Positions 26,962 to 35,780 of a DNA stretch of 64,000 nucleotides are shown here, piece after piece. Under the pieces are notes generated by a model. That model was not told the origin of the DNA, ran no database searches, and saw only the letters and a list, made by a program, of their open reading frames with translations. The translations under genes were made by a program, and so were the position numbers. Position 1 is the first letter of the stretch; the number at the start of each line of letters is the position of its first letter. This DNA is from Actinoalloteichus_B caeruleus (GTDB lineage: Bacteria; Actinomycetota; Actinomycetes; Mycobacteriales; Pseudonocardiaceae): the NCBI RefSeq assembly GCF_000718005.1, contig NZ_JODV01000009.1. One strand, written 5' to 3'.

Positions 26962-27351
26962 GTCGCGATGTCTACCAGACCACAGGATAGGTAACGTCGT
27001 TTCTGGTCGCTCTGAACCTTCATCACCAGAATCGCGACAAGGTGCCCGTTTCCGCTGGCCTTGGAACTCCTCGCAGCCGCGATAGGGAAGGCGGCAGCAG
27101 CGCGATCCACACGGAAGCGGTAACGAGCGCCTGTCCTCGACGCCCAGACGAGGCCGACCCGATCGGCTGCCCGCGACTCACCATCCAGGGTGCGTGATCA
27201 ACCTTGCTTGCGCGCGGGGGTTCCCGCCAGTTTCTCGGCTGGACCGCACCCCCTGGCGACTCCGACCTTCGGTAGCAGGTGGGACGGAAGAGATGGGGAC
27301 GCAGGTCCTTCGCAGGGTTCGCTGCGACGTGGCCTGGTGGCGGTCTCCTGG
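26962..27351. other. Gap with relic repeat, no gene
   Basis: No supported coding sequence. It holds a single degenerate copy of the CRISPR repeat at 27061-27089 and otherwise nothing recognisable. Confidence 0.5.
27061..27089 (-). repeat. Degenerate CRISPR-like repeat, isolated
   Basis: The segment begins TTGGAACTCCTCG, identical to the first 13 of 29 compared positions of the array repeat, and overall matches 23 of 29. It lies about 770 bp left of the array, beyond the SnoaL-like gene. It may mark a former extent of the array or be a chance match. Confidence 0.4.
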
Positions 27352-27807
27352 TTACGGATGGAGTTGGGTGGCGGCCGCTCCCGATCCGTCCATCAGCAGG
27401 GGTACCGAGGCGTGCTCGTGGCTGATCAGCCAGGTGTCGCCGTGGCGGCGCAGGACGAGGGTTTCTCGGAACCACAGATCTGTCTCGGCGCCGTCGGTGC
27501 GTCGCCCGGTCAAATGGACCAGGCAGTGGGCACAGGCGACGTCGCCGCTGACCTCGACCACCAGATCACGCCGCTGCCGACCGATGGGTCCGGTGAAGGA
27601 GTCGTACCAGGCGCGCGTTCCCGCCTCATCGAACGCGGCTTGTCCTCGCAGGCTCAGCGGAGGCGCGAGAGCGAAGACGGTCACGTCGGGCGCGTATACC
27701 GATGACGACGCCAGCACATCCTTGTCCCGGATGGCCCGTTCCCGGGCGATGAGAACGGTGTGAACCTGCTCGTGGTCATCGTGTGATGTGCGGGAAGTGG
27801 AGACCAC
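27352..27807 (-). CDS. SnoaL/DUF4440-like (NTF2-fold) protein
   Basis: 151-aa protein of the NTF2-like fold. It has the typical N-terminal helix pair (HTVLIARERAIRDKDVLASSSVYAPDVTVF), a middle TRAWYDSFTGPI, and a C-terminal sheet with LVVEVSGDVACAHCLVHL and LVLRRHGDTWLISHEHASVP. Such proteins include isomerases, hydrolases and many of unknown role; the late ISHEH is common in DUF4440. GTG 27807 follows GAGGAG at 8 bases. Codon use is less GC-extreme than in the core genes. The gene abuts the distal end of the CRISPR array, and both lie on the minus strand. Confidence 0.8.
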   Translation of the reverse strand: MVSTSRTSHDDHEQVHTVLIARERAIRDKDVLASSSVYAPDVTVFALAPPLSLRGQAAFDEAGTRAWYDSFTGPIGRQRRDLVVEVSGDVACAHCLVHLTGRRTDGAETDLWFRETLVLRRHGDTWLISHEHASVPLLMDGSGAAATQLHP

Positions 27808-27828
27808 CGCTGCATCTCCTCACTCGTC

Positions 27829-28189
27829 GTTGCCTGAAACTCCTTAGGAGCAGCGTGAATGGGCTGCCACCCGATTGTGCAGGGCCGCATCGACACTGAT
27901 GGAACTCCTCGTAGGAGCGATGAGGACGAAACCGCACTTCAGGTCGCCGCGTACAGGTACGCGTTGGAACTCCTCGTAGGAGCGATGAGGACCCGCGAAC
28001 GCCCGTGAGTTCGCCGCAGAGATGGGCGGTTGGAACTCCTCGTAGGAGCGATGAGGACACGGACCCTGTCCGGCCCTGGCGGTTCTTAGCCAGTTGGAAC
28101 TCCTCGTAGGAGCGATGAGGACCCTCCGTCCGAAACTCGAGCGGGTCGTGGGAGTGCATGTTGGAACTCCTCGTAGGAGCGATGAGGAC
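27829..28189 (-). CRISPR. Orphan CRISPR array, 6 repeats / 5 spacers
   Basis: Four identical 30-bp repeats at 27963-27992, 28029-28058, 28093-28122 and 28160-28189, one with a single change at 27898-27927, and a decayed copy at about 27829-27861. On the minus strand the repeat begins GTCCTCATCG, has a CTCCT-ACG-AGGAG hairpin and ends TTCCAAC. Spacers are 34-37 bp and unrelated. Decay at the left end means the leader is on the right (28190 onward) and transcription runs leftward. No cas gene occurs in the window, so the type cannot be assigned; the ending resembles non-I-E repeats. Confidence 0.9.
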
Positions 28190-28688
28190 GCGAGAGTAAA
28201 GTCGCTGGTCAGGGCCTTCTTGCACGGTGCTTTTGGCGGCGCTTTTGCAGTGAACCTGAGGTTTGACATCTGACCCGGGGGGTTCGCTGAAATCTCCGTG
28301 CGCAAGCCTACCGTGCGCGTCGCGCCCAACCCGCCCGGTGCCCGGCCGTCAGCCCGCCCCCGGCCTCCGCAGGATGTCGAGCTCGCGGGCGGGTGCCGCG
28401 GGCCACGCGACACAGGCAGCCGGGCGAGCGCATGCAAGGCTCGCGTCGTGACGGTCTCGCAGCGACGGGCAGCTCCCGGAGCGGGCCTCGCTGTCGTCCG
28501 CTCCACCTCGCGTTGTGCCGCGCCGCACTGGTTGCTCCACGAGCAGCCAACCGTCGGTGTCCACAACAGAACTGGCGACTGGCCGCCAGCAGAGGAACGA
28601 GTCACCGGATCGGATGGTCCTCACCAGCATGGGAGAAGCCTACGCTGGCGTACGGCAGCGGCCGGTTCGTGCGGCGAAGGGGACCTCG
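28190..28688. other. CRISPR leader and intergenic region
   Basis: The first 100 bases beside the array are relatively A/T-rich and, on the minus strand, hold two AAAAGC tracts and AGATGTCAAACC; this is the expected leader with the array promoter. The remainder to 28688 has no recognisable gene and presumably carries the promoter of the plus-strand XRE regulator. Confidence 0.55.
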
Positions 28689-29897
28689 GTGAAACTCGAA
28701 GACGACCTCATCGGCACGAGGATTCGGCAGATCCGGCACTGGCGGGGCATGACCGCGTCCTCGGTCGCTGGCCTTGCCGGTATCAGCCGGTCATACCTTT
28801 CGCGGATCGAACTCGGCGGGCGTGCGGTGAGTTCACGGTCGTTGCTCGAAGCGCTCGCGTCGGCCCTGCGGGTCGCCCCCTCGGCACTGACGTCGGAACC
28901 GCACAAGACGCTCCGCCGTGGTGACCAGAGCGCACACGATGTCATCCAGTCCTTGGACAGCGCACTCACCTCCGCGATGCCCGGAGAACGGCCGGAGGAC
29001 ACGACGCCGCGCCCGCTTCCCGCGCTGGCGGCGGCCATCGACAGCGTCAACGCTGCCCGCCACGCCTGCGACTACCCGGCCCTGGCGGATCTCGCGCCGC
29101 GCCTCGTACGTGAACTCCTGGTCCTGTACGCCTCGGGGCCTCATCGGCGACAGGCCGGTGAGTGGCTCGCCTCCACCTACCAGGCGATCATGGACGCGGC
29201 GAAAGCACTGCACGGTGTGGGGCTGCCGGCCCTGGCGTACACGCACGTCAGGACGATCGCCGAGGATCTCGACGATCCTCAGCTCCGGGGGCTGGGCTAC
29301 TGGATGCGTGGTCAGGCGTTCGGTCCTGGCCGGCGACGTGAACAGGTGGCTTTCTCGGCCGCTGCGGCCGGATCGCTGGAACCGCACATCGGCGAGCCGG
29401 GCGTGCTCGAAGCGTATGGCCAGGTACACCTCAACGCGGCGCTGGGGGCGGTCGCCTCGGGCCAGCCTGATGTCGCGGACGCACACGTTCGGGAGGCTCG
29501 GGACGCGGCGCGACGAGTGAGCGGCCCGGGGTCTCCGTGGGCGGGACTCTGGTTCGGCCCCACCAACGTCGCCGTCTGGTCGCTGGTGATCGCCTCGGAG
29601 AAGAAGGACATTGGCGCCGTGGACAGGATCGCGGGGCAGATCGACATTGACGTCATTCCCTACGCGGGGAGGCGAGCGGCGTTCTACTCGGAGTGGGGAC
29701 GTGCGGTGCTCTCGGAGACCCGGTCCCGTGAGCGGGGCCTCGCGCTGTTGCTGAAAGCCGAGAAGCTCGCCCCCCACCGCGTCCGCAACCACCCCCTGGT
29801 CCGGGACGCGGTCAGCAGCCTGCTCGTTCGGTCGCGCAGGGAAGCCGGTGCGGGCGCGTTGCGGGGCCTCGCCCTTCGGATGGGAATCGCGACCTGA
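28689..29897 (+). CDS. XRE-type regulator with TPR-like C-terminus
   Basis: 402-aa regulator and paralogue of the one at 7033-8247. HTH at residues 6-60 (IGTRIRQIRHWRGMTASSVA, ISRSYLSRIELGGRAV), then helical repeats, WFGPTNVAVWSLVIASE near 295 and the ending LRGLALRMGIAT. GTG 28689 is chosen because AGGGGA lies 6 bases upstream and the HTH follows directly; ATG 28629 in the same frame lacks a ribosome site. It stands beside the CRISPR leader but points away from it. A hairpin at the stop terminates it. Confidence 0.88.
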   Translation: MKLEDDLIGTRIRQIRHWRGMTASSVAGLAGISRSYLSRIELGGRAVSSRSLLEALASALRVAPSALTSEPHKTLRRGDQSAHDVIQSLDSALTSAMPGERPEDTTPRPLPALAAAIDSVNAARHACDYPALADLAPRLVRELLVLYASGPHRRQAGEWLASTYQAIMDAAKALHGVGLPALAYTHVRTIAEDLDDPQLRGLGYWMRGQAFGPGRRREQVAFSAAAAGSLEPHIGEPGVLEAYGQVHLNAALGAVASGQPDVADAHVREARDAARRVSGPGSPWAGLWFGPTNVAVWSLVIASEKKDIGAVDRIAGQIDIDVIPYAGRRAAFYSEWGRAVLSETRSRERGLALLLKAEKLAPHRVRNHPLVRDAVSSLLVRSRREAGAGALRGLALRMGIAT

Positions 29898-29922
29898 CCA
29901 AACCCACCCTCCCCGGTCAGGT
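29892..29922 (+). terminator. Hairpin terminator at regulator stop
   Basis: 8-bp perfect stem (ACCTGACC / GGTCAGGT) with a 15-base loop, overlapping the last codons of the XRE regulator. Confidence 0.6.
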
Positions 29923-30472
29923 TGGTAGCTGGACACGGTGTGGCACTTCCCCTCCGCAGCGCACCGCGGTGTCACGCCGATCACGATGACGGTCCGCCGT
30001 GTCGTCGGCGTGCGCTTGCGGGCGTGCGAGACGGGGGTCGGCCGGCGCCGGCCGCCTGCCGGGGTTGGCTGGTGACGGCTGGCCAGCTGGCCGTCCTCGC
30101 TGTGACGTGACCTGTGGCACGGCGACGGCGATGGCGTCCGTGTTCGCGTTCAGCAGGCGAGGCGGAGAAGCCCGACGTCCTGGGGTGCCGGTCGCCAGCC
30201 GTTCGGTGAGCGCGGCCCGCCGTACACCTCGGGCGGCGGCTCGGCCGGTGGTCCGCCCGGGAACCGTCACCGCCGTCCAGTGTCCCCCGCAGGCCCGGTT
30301 CCGGTGCGGGCTGGCGGCACCGCATCGCCGGGCGCACCTCCCAGCCGTGCGGCGGAACGGTTCCCGCTCAGCGGCGCAGGACCGGGCCACCGCTGCGCGC
30401 TCACCGGCCGCCCCGGCCCAACGCGGTGGGCCACGTCGCACCAACCTCAGCACACCCCGCTCCCCGTTCCCC
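29923..30472. other. 550-bp gap, no gene seen
   Basis: Open frames on both strands give Arg/Ala/Pro-rich translations without domains. The interval separates two convergent regulators and marks the return to extreme GC. Confidence 0.45.
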
Positions 30473-31852
30473 TCACTCGCCGAGGAGGCGTTGGGCTTCC
30501 AGGGCGAGGGCGAGTTCCAGCAGGTCGCGCTGCCGGTTCAGGGAACGCCCGCTGAGCTGTTCGTAGCGGCGCAGCCGGTTCAGCACGGTGTTGCGGTGGC
30601 AGAACAGCCGGGTGCCGGCCCGCAGCGCCGATCCGTCGCAGTCCAACCACACCTCCAGGGTGGACAGCAGGACCTTCCGGTCCGGCGGGTCGAGGTCGAG
30701 GACGGGGCCGAGGGCCCGCCGGGTCAGCGCGGCCGACAGCTCCGGGCAACTCACCACCATCGCCGAGGGCAGGTGGTCCTCCAACAGGGCGACCTGGGCG
30801 TCGTCCTCACAGGTCCGCAGCGCGGTGTCGGCGAAACGGCGGGCCGCGCCCACGGCGGCCAGCTCCTCCACGGCCGGGCTCACCCCGACCCGGCAGCCCC
30901 GGGGGACGGTCAGGGCGGCGGCGAGGTCGGCGACCGCCACGTCCCCGAGCTGGACGATGCCCAGTTCCTCCTCCACCCCGGTGTGCCAGATGATCCGGGT
31001 TCCGGGGACACCGACCCGCAGGCCCGGGTCGCGGAGCACCGCCCGGCCCTGCCCGGCGACGACCACCACCGCGTACCGCGCCTGCTGGGGGAGGTCCAGG
31101 GCGGCGGCCACCGCGGGCACGTCGGCCAGCCTCGTGCTGCCGTCCAGCAACGCGCCCACCAGGGCCCGCAGTCGTTCCTCCCGGCGCCGGGTGAGTTGGC
31201 CCTCCACCTTGCGGTAGGCGTCGGCGAGGAGGCCGCAGTGCTCGTCGACGAAGTTCCACACGTCGGCCGCGACGTGCACCAGCAGGTGCACCCGGTCGGG
31301 GTCGCTGCGGGTGGTGGCGTCGACCAGCCCCTGCCACACCACGCCACCGCCCAACCGGAAGGCGTGCAGCAGGGCGTCGAGGGGCAGCCCCTGCTCGGCC
31401 CGTTCGGCTCCGATCCGCCACGAGCAGCGGCGGGCGGACTCCCGGGTCTCCCGGGGGGCGAGGATCGACCGGATGTTGTGCTCCAGCGATTCGTGCACCT
31501 CCCGCCACAGGCCGTCGAAGTCGGTGGCGGCCGACCGGTAGGCGGGTTCCTGTTCCCGCAGCAGCGCGACGAGGTGGTCGGTGAGCTGGGGGAGTTCGCT
31601 GAGCAGGCTCCTGGCGGCGTGGTGGACGACGGCGACGGCTTCGGCGCTGGCGCGGGAGCGGATCGGCGGGCCGGCGGCGGGTAGTCCGGGGAGGGCGTGC
31701 GGGGCGCGGACCGAGGTCCTGCCGGTGGCCGGCCCGTGGGGGCGGGTGCGTGCGTCCGCGTGCGGCCGCCCGCCGAAGACGGTGCGGCCGGTCGGTTCGC
31801 CCGGGGTGGTGGGGTGGCGGAGCGGCGACGCGGGTCTGGTCACGGGTCTCAC
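30473..31852 (-). CDS. PucR/CdaR-family transcriptional regulator
   Basis: Up to 459 aa. The first 65 residues are Pro/Arg-rich and the true start may be further in. Residues about 75-230 form the helical RsbRD-like sensor common in actinobacterial PucR proteins (HHAARSLLSELPQLTDHLVALL). Residues about 240-370 are a GGDEF-like degenerate CdaR domain, and 395-455 hold the PucR C-terminal helix-turn-helix (FCHRNTVLNRLRRYEQLSG). Such proteins regulate catabolic or antibiotic genes. The adjacent LuxR-type gene lies upstream on the same strand; the catabolic block at 35.8-52 kb is the most likely target, by position only. Confidence 0.85.
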   Translation of the reverse strand: MRPVTRPASPLRHPTTPGEPTGRTVFGGRPHADARTRPHGPATGRTSVRAPHALPGLPAAGPPIRSRASAEAVAVVHHAARSLLSELPQLTDHLVALLREQEPAYRSAATDFDGLWREVHESLEHNIRSILAPRETRESARRCSWRIGAERAEQGLPLDALLHAFRLGGGVVWQGLVDATTRSDPDRVHLLVHVAADVWNFVDEHCGLLADAYRKVEGQLTRRREERLRALVGALLDGSTRLADVPAVAAALDLPQQARYAVVVVAGQGRAVLRDPGLRVGVPGTRIIWHTGVEEELGIVQLGDVAVADLAAALTVPRGCRVGVSPAVEELAAVGAARRFADTALRTCEDDAQVALLEDHLPSAMVVSCPELSAALTRRALGPVLDLDPPDRKVLLSTLEVWLDCDGSALRAGTRLFCHRNTVLNRLRRYEQLSGRSLNRQRDLLELALALEAQRLLGE

Positions 31853-32066
31853 CTCGTCCTGTGTGGAGGGGCAGGGCGCGGCCCTGGGGCAGGGACGGTG
31901 GTCGGGGTGCGGCCTCGCCGCCCTCGCCGAGCGGTGCGGGCGGTGAGGGCGGCGAGGGTTGGCGGCTGGCCTGCGGGGCTGCGCCGGTGGGAGGACGGGG
32001 CCGCGAACGGCACCGGACCCGGCATCCAGGGGCAGGGGACGTGGTGCGCCGGCTCGACGGGGCGGG

Positions 32067-35000
32067 TCACGCGCCCGCCTCCTCGGCCTGGCCGCCCGGG
32101 TGGGAGGGCAGGGACCGTCGGCGCGGGGCGCTGGTCTCGGATGTGGGACGCGGTGGTGCCTCGCCGCTGGTCGTGGTCGCCGGGTTCCTGGGCCGACCGA
32201 ACACGGGTTGTTGTCCCGGTGGCAGTCGCCGGCGGTGCGCGGTGGCCAGGGCGGTCACCGACGCCTGCCCGGCCGCCTCCCGGCCGGTGGGGTGCCGCCC
32301 GACGGCGACGCCGACGCCGACGCCGCTGGCCGTTGGGGTGTCGTCGCGGTCGGAGCCGCCGTTCGACAGCAGCAATGTCAGCTCGACGCGGGAGCGCACC
32401 CCGAGGGTCGCGAAGACGTTGCGGAGGTGGTGGTCCACGGTGCGCGGGCTGAGCCGCAGGCTCACCGCGACCTCCCGGTTGGTGTTACCGGATGCGACGG
32501 CGCGGGCGATCCGCAGCTGCTGCGGGGTGAGCCGGTCGGTGTCGACCGTCCTCCGGCGGCGGCCCGCGAGGTTGACGGCCCGGGGCGGCGAGTCGCCGAC
32601 CGCGCGGAGCTCGTCGCGTGCCCGGGTCGCCCACTGCCTGGCCCCGCACAGTTCGAACAGGACGAGCGCGGCGCGCAGCTGGTCCCGGGCGGCTCCGGGG
32701 CTGCGGCGCCGGCGCAGCGCCTCCCCGTGGAGCAGGCGGGTGCGGCCCTGTTCGAAGCCCTGGCCGGCCCGTTCGTGCAGGTCGATCGCCTCCCGGAACA
32801 GGGCGTCCGCGCCGCTGTCGTCGGCGTGGAGCAGGGCGCGGCAGCGCAGCGCCTGTGCCCGCCGGTCCGGGTCGCCGGTGGCCGCCGCCCAGCGTTCGAA
32901 CCGCCGGAGCGGGGCGTGGACGCCGTGGGTGTCGCCGGCGAGGACGGCCGCCTCCACCAGCGAGGGGACGGCGAACTCGCGGGCGGCGAAGTGGCCGCGT
33001 GGCCCGCTGCCGACCAGCAGCGGGCGGAGCCGGTCGGCGGCCGTCTCGGGCCGGCGACCCGCCAGGTCCAGCATCGCCAGTGCCCAGGTGGCCAGGGTTT
33101 CGGCGAACACCAGTCCCCGGGCGGCGGCCTCCCTGGCCGCCCGGGCCGCGTGGTCGTGGCAGGACTCCTCCTCCCCGAGCAGGGCCGAGGTGAACGCGAG
33201 GAGCGCGCGGTGGTGTGTGGCCTGGTTGGGTTGGCCGGCGCGGTGGGCGGCGCGCAGCCCGGCGGAGGCGTGGGAGTGGGCGCGGGCGTGGTCGCCGAGG
33301 ACCAGTTCGGTGTGGGCCAGGTGTTCCAGCGCGATCGGGACGAGGGCGGCCGGCCCGCCGGCGCGGGCCGAGGCCAGCGCTCGGGCCGCCGCCGTCGCGG
33401 CGTCCCGGGGGCGGCCGGCGGCGAGGGCGGCGACGGTGGCCGCGAACAGGGGGACGGCGCCGTCGAGCTCGCCGTCGAGCATCCTGCGCAGCAGGGGGGT
33501 TCCTTCGTGGGGCCGGCCGCGCAGCACGGCCGCCAGTCCGCCCGCGTAGTCGGCCTCCCAACCCGAGGGGTGCCGGCCGGGCCGTGGCGGGTCGGGGGGT
33601 TGTCGTGGCGCCGGGAGTGGGCGTTCGGTGGCCTCGGGTGGGGTGCGGGTCCCGGGGATGCCCGGGTGCCGGTGGACCGTCCAGGACGGTGTCGGTCGCA
33701 CAGCCGAGCGGGGCGCCTCGCACCAGCTGACCAGCCCTCCTCCCGGGGGGTGTGGCCGGGTGGCCGCCGGGTGAGCCCAGGGCTGGGTGTGGGCGGCCGC
33801 TCGGACACCGGCGAGGCGCGCCGCGAGGCGGACGTCGGGGAATCGGGGCGCCCTGGGCAGCCGGTGCCCCGAGGTCGGGGCGTGCGGGGTCTCGGCCGCC
33901 GGGCGGTTCCCGGCCGTGGACGGTCCGGGTGGGTCGTCGGCCGCCGCGTGGTCGAGGGCGGCCAGGTGCCGGGGGAGGTCACCGCTGGCCCAGCTGGCCG
34001 CCAACCGGTCCATGAGCGCCGCCCGCGCCAACGGTCCGCCGTGGGGGCGCAACAGGGCGGCGGCCAGTTCCAGGGAGGCGTGCGCGTCGGAGACCACCCC
34101 GCCGCGCAGTTCCAGGGCTCCCCGCACGAGTTCCCGGCGGCCGACCACGTCGTCGTCGGCCGCCGGCAGCTCCGGGGCCGTCAGCAGCGCCCAGGCCCGG
34201 CGGGGGTCGCCGGCGAGCCAGGCGTGGTCGACGGCGGCGAGGACGCGGCGGGCGCGGCGGCGGGCGTCGGTGGTGAGCCGTGCCGCGCTGGCCAGCGCGG
34301 TGGAGCACTGGGCGTGGTCGAGCAGCGGTCCCCGGCCGGTCGGGGAGTGCCGGTCGACGGCGCGGGCCAGGGCGGCGGCCAACCGGTCGTCCGGGCCGAC
34401 GGTGGCCGCCGCCCGGTGGCACAACCGGCGGAGACCGCCGGGCCCGGGGTCGAGGACGTCGGCCACCACCGCGTGGGCGGCGCGCAGGTGGGGTCGCGGC
34501 GCCTCCCGGTAGACGGCGTCCCGCAGGTGGGGGTCGCGGAACCGGACGAGGTCGCCGTCGACGACGAGGAGCCCGGTGTCCTCGGCCGGGTCCAGGCAGG
34601 ACGGGGACAGCCCGGCGCGGCGGGCGGCGCGGTGGAGCAGGTCCAGGGCGGGTGGCCCGTCGAACACCGTCGCGGCGGCGGCGACCAGCACCAGCCGGCG
34701 CGTGTCGGCGGGGAGGCGTTCCAGGGTGGTGGGAGGTGGCCCGGCGCGGGCCGCGGGCGCGGACGTTCCCCGGTCCGGCAGTGGTGCGACGCCGCCGGGC
34801 GCACCGGGCGGCGTCGGGGGCGGGTCCACTCCGGGCGGTTCCTCAGCCGGGCGCGGCGGACCCGGGGTCGGGGGCGGCGGGTCCGTGGGTGGGCCCGCGC
34901 CAGCGGTCAACGGCTCGGCTGCCGCCGCGTCCGACGCGGCGAGCGGTCCAGCGGGGTGGCGGGCCGCTGTGGCGGGGCCAGCCGCCACCCGAGGCTCCGA

Positions 35001-35252
35001 CCCGGTAGGTGGGCCGACCCGTGGCCGGGTGGTCACGGCTGGGGTGGGGCGGGACGCGGGCGGCGGCGGAACCTCCGGGGCGGAGCAGGCAGGACACCGA
35101 GGTGGGGGCGCGGCGGTCCGCGCGGCCGTCCGGGCACGACCGCGTGCCACGGTGCGCGGTCGGGTGACCGCCAGGGCGTCGTCGCCTCGGTCGTGGATGC
35201 GGAGGCCGACCGAGTGGACAGGCTTTCCGATCACACCGGCCAAGTTACGCAC
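32067..35252 (-). CDS. LuxR-family (LAL-like) regulator lacking the ATPase domain
   Basis: 1061-aa regulator. Residues about 30-170 are Pro/Gly/Ala-rich and probably disordered. From about 175 (LPADTRRLVLVAAAATVF, later RFRDPHLRDAVYREA near 240) it resembles the helical region that follows the ATPase in large LAL/MalT regulators, continuing as TPR-like helices to about 860. The GerE helix-turn-helix lies near 890-945 (LTPQQLRIARAVASGNTNRE, LSPRTVDHHLRNVF), and a further Pro-rich tail of about 110 residues follows. No Walker A or B motif is present, so the usual N-terminal NTPase is missing. The start is uncertain. It is divergent from the thiolase gene. Confidence 0.85.
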   Translation of the reverse strand: MRNLAGVIGKPVHSVGLRIHDRGDDALAVTRPRTVARGRARTAARTAAPPPRCPACSAPEVPPPPASRPTPAVTTRPRVGPPTGSEPRVAAGPATAARHPAGPLAASDAAAAEPLTAGAGPPTDPPPPTPGPPRPAEEPPGVDPPPTPPGAPGGVAPLPDRGTSAPAARAGPPPTTLERLPADTRRLVLVAAAATVFDGPPALDLLHRAARRAGLSPSCLDPAEDTGLLVVDGDLVRFRDPHLRDAVYREAPRPHLRAAHAVVADVLDPGPGGLRRLCHRAAATVGPDDRLAAALARAVDRHSPTGRGPLLDHAQCSTALASAARLTTDARRRARRVLAAVDHAWLAGDPRRAWALLTAPELPAADDDVVGRRELVRGALELRGGVVSDAHASLELAAALLRPHGGPLARAALMDRLAASWASGDLPRHLAALDHAAADDPPGPSTAGNRPAAETPHAPTSGHRLPRAPRFPDVRLAARLAGVRAAAHTQPWAHPAATRPHPPGGGLVSWCEAPRSAVRPTPSWTVHRHPGIPGTRTPPEATERPLPAPRQPPDPPRPGRHPSGWEADYAGGLAAVLRGRPHEGTPLLRRMLDGELDGAVPLFAATVAALAAGRPRDAATAAARALASARAGGPAALVPIALEHLAHTELVLGDHARAHSHASAGLRAAHRAGQPNQATHHRALLAFTSALLGEEESCHDHAARAAREAAARGLVFAETLATWALAMLDLAGRRPETAADRLRPLLVGSGPRGHFAAREFAVPSLVEAAVLAGDTHGVHAPLRRFERWAAATGDPDRRAQALRCRALLHADDSGADALFREAIDLHERAGQGFEQGRTRLLHGEALRRRRSPGAARDQLRAALVLFELCGARQWATRARDELRAVGDSPPRAVNLAGRRRRTVDTDRLTPQQLRIARAVASGNTNREVAVSLRLSPRTVDHHLRNVFATLGVRSRVELTLLLSNGGSDRDDTPTASGVGVGVAVGRHPTGREAAGQASVTALATAHRRRLPPGQQPVFGRPRNPATTTSGEAPPRPTSETSAPRRRSLPSHPGGQAEEAGA

Positions 35253-35780
35253 GCGTGAACTCCGGCGGAAGACCGCCGCTCGGCCCGCCTCCCGGGTCCA
35301 CTGTGCGCCCGCGAGCCGGTCGTGAGCGGTGTTTCCCCAGGGCGCGGCGGGTGTGGCGACCGAGGGGGCCGCGCCGGTGCCCTCCGCGTCGTCGTCGCGT
35401 TCTGTGCCCTGTCACATGGCGGCGTCGTCCCCGGTTGTGCAAGGCGCCAGAAGCCGCCGGCCCCGCTGTACAGGGGAGGTGGCCCGTGGTCAGGTGGGAT
35501 GGCCCCGGGCGGCATCCGCCGGGCCGGGGCCGGCGAACCGCAGCCGTCGCCGGCCTGACCGGCGCCGCTGCCGGCGCCACCCCGGGCCCGTCGTCCCTCG
35601 ACCCGACCGGCCCCGACCGGACGACCGGACGACCGGACGACCGGACGACCGGACGACCGGACCCGACCGTCCCGTGCCGGTCCGCCCAGCCGGAACACCC
35701 CGACCCGGGGCCGGCGGCCGGCGCACGGCCGACGCCCCCGATCCCGCCGTCCCACGCCCCGCCCGCACCCGGAGGAGACC
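35253..35780. other. Divergent intergenic region, LuxR regulator / thiolase
   Basis: 528 bp with no gene. It includes a six-copy tandem octamer (35615-35662), a mixed-composition stretch near 35390-35470, and the GGAGGAG ribosome site of the thiolase at about 35770. Promoters for both directions must lie here. Confidence 0.5.
35615..35662. repeat. Six perfect tandem copies of GACCGGAC
   Basis: An uninterrupted 48-bp array of an 8-bp unit about 120 bp upstream of the thiolase start, in the divergent region with the LuxR-type regulator. It could be an iterated binding site or a slippage-prone microsatellite. Confidence 0.9.

Noticed and set aside
27776..28225. Open frame reading through the CRISPR array on the minus strand
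   Set aside because: Its repeated SSLLRGVPT/APTRSS segments are translations of the 30-bp repeat; there is no independent coding evidence.
32299..32330. Short GACGCC-type tandem repeat
   Set aside because: It encodes the Gly-Val repeats of the Pro-rich tail of the LuxR-type regulator; low-complexity coding sequence rather than a separate element.
31959..35258. 1099-codon plus-strand open frame opposite the LuxR-type regulator
   Set aside because: It is the GC-skew shadow of the true minus-strand gene; its translation is Gly/Arg/Pro-rich with no domain.
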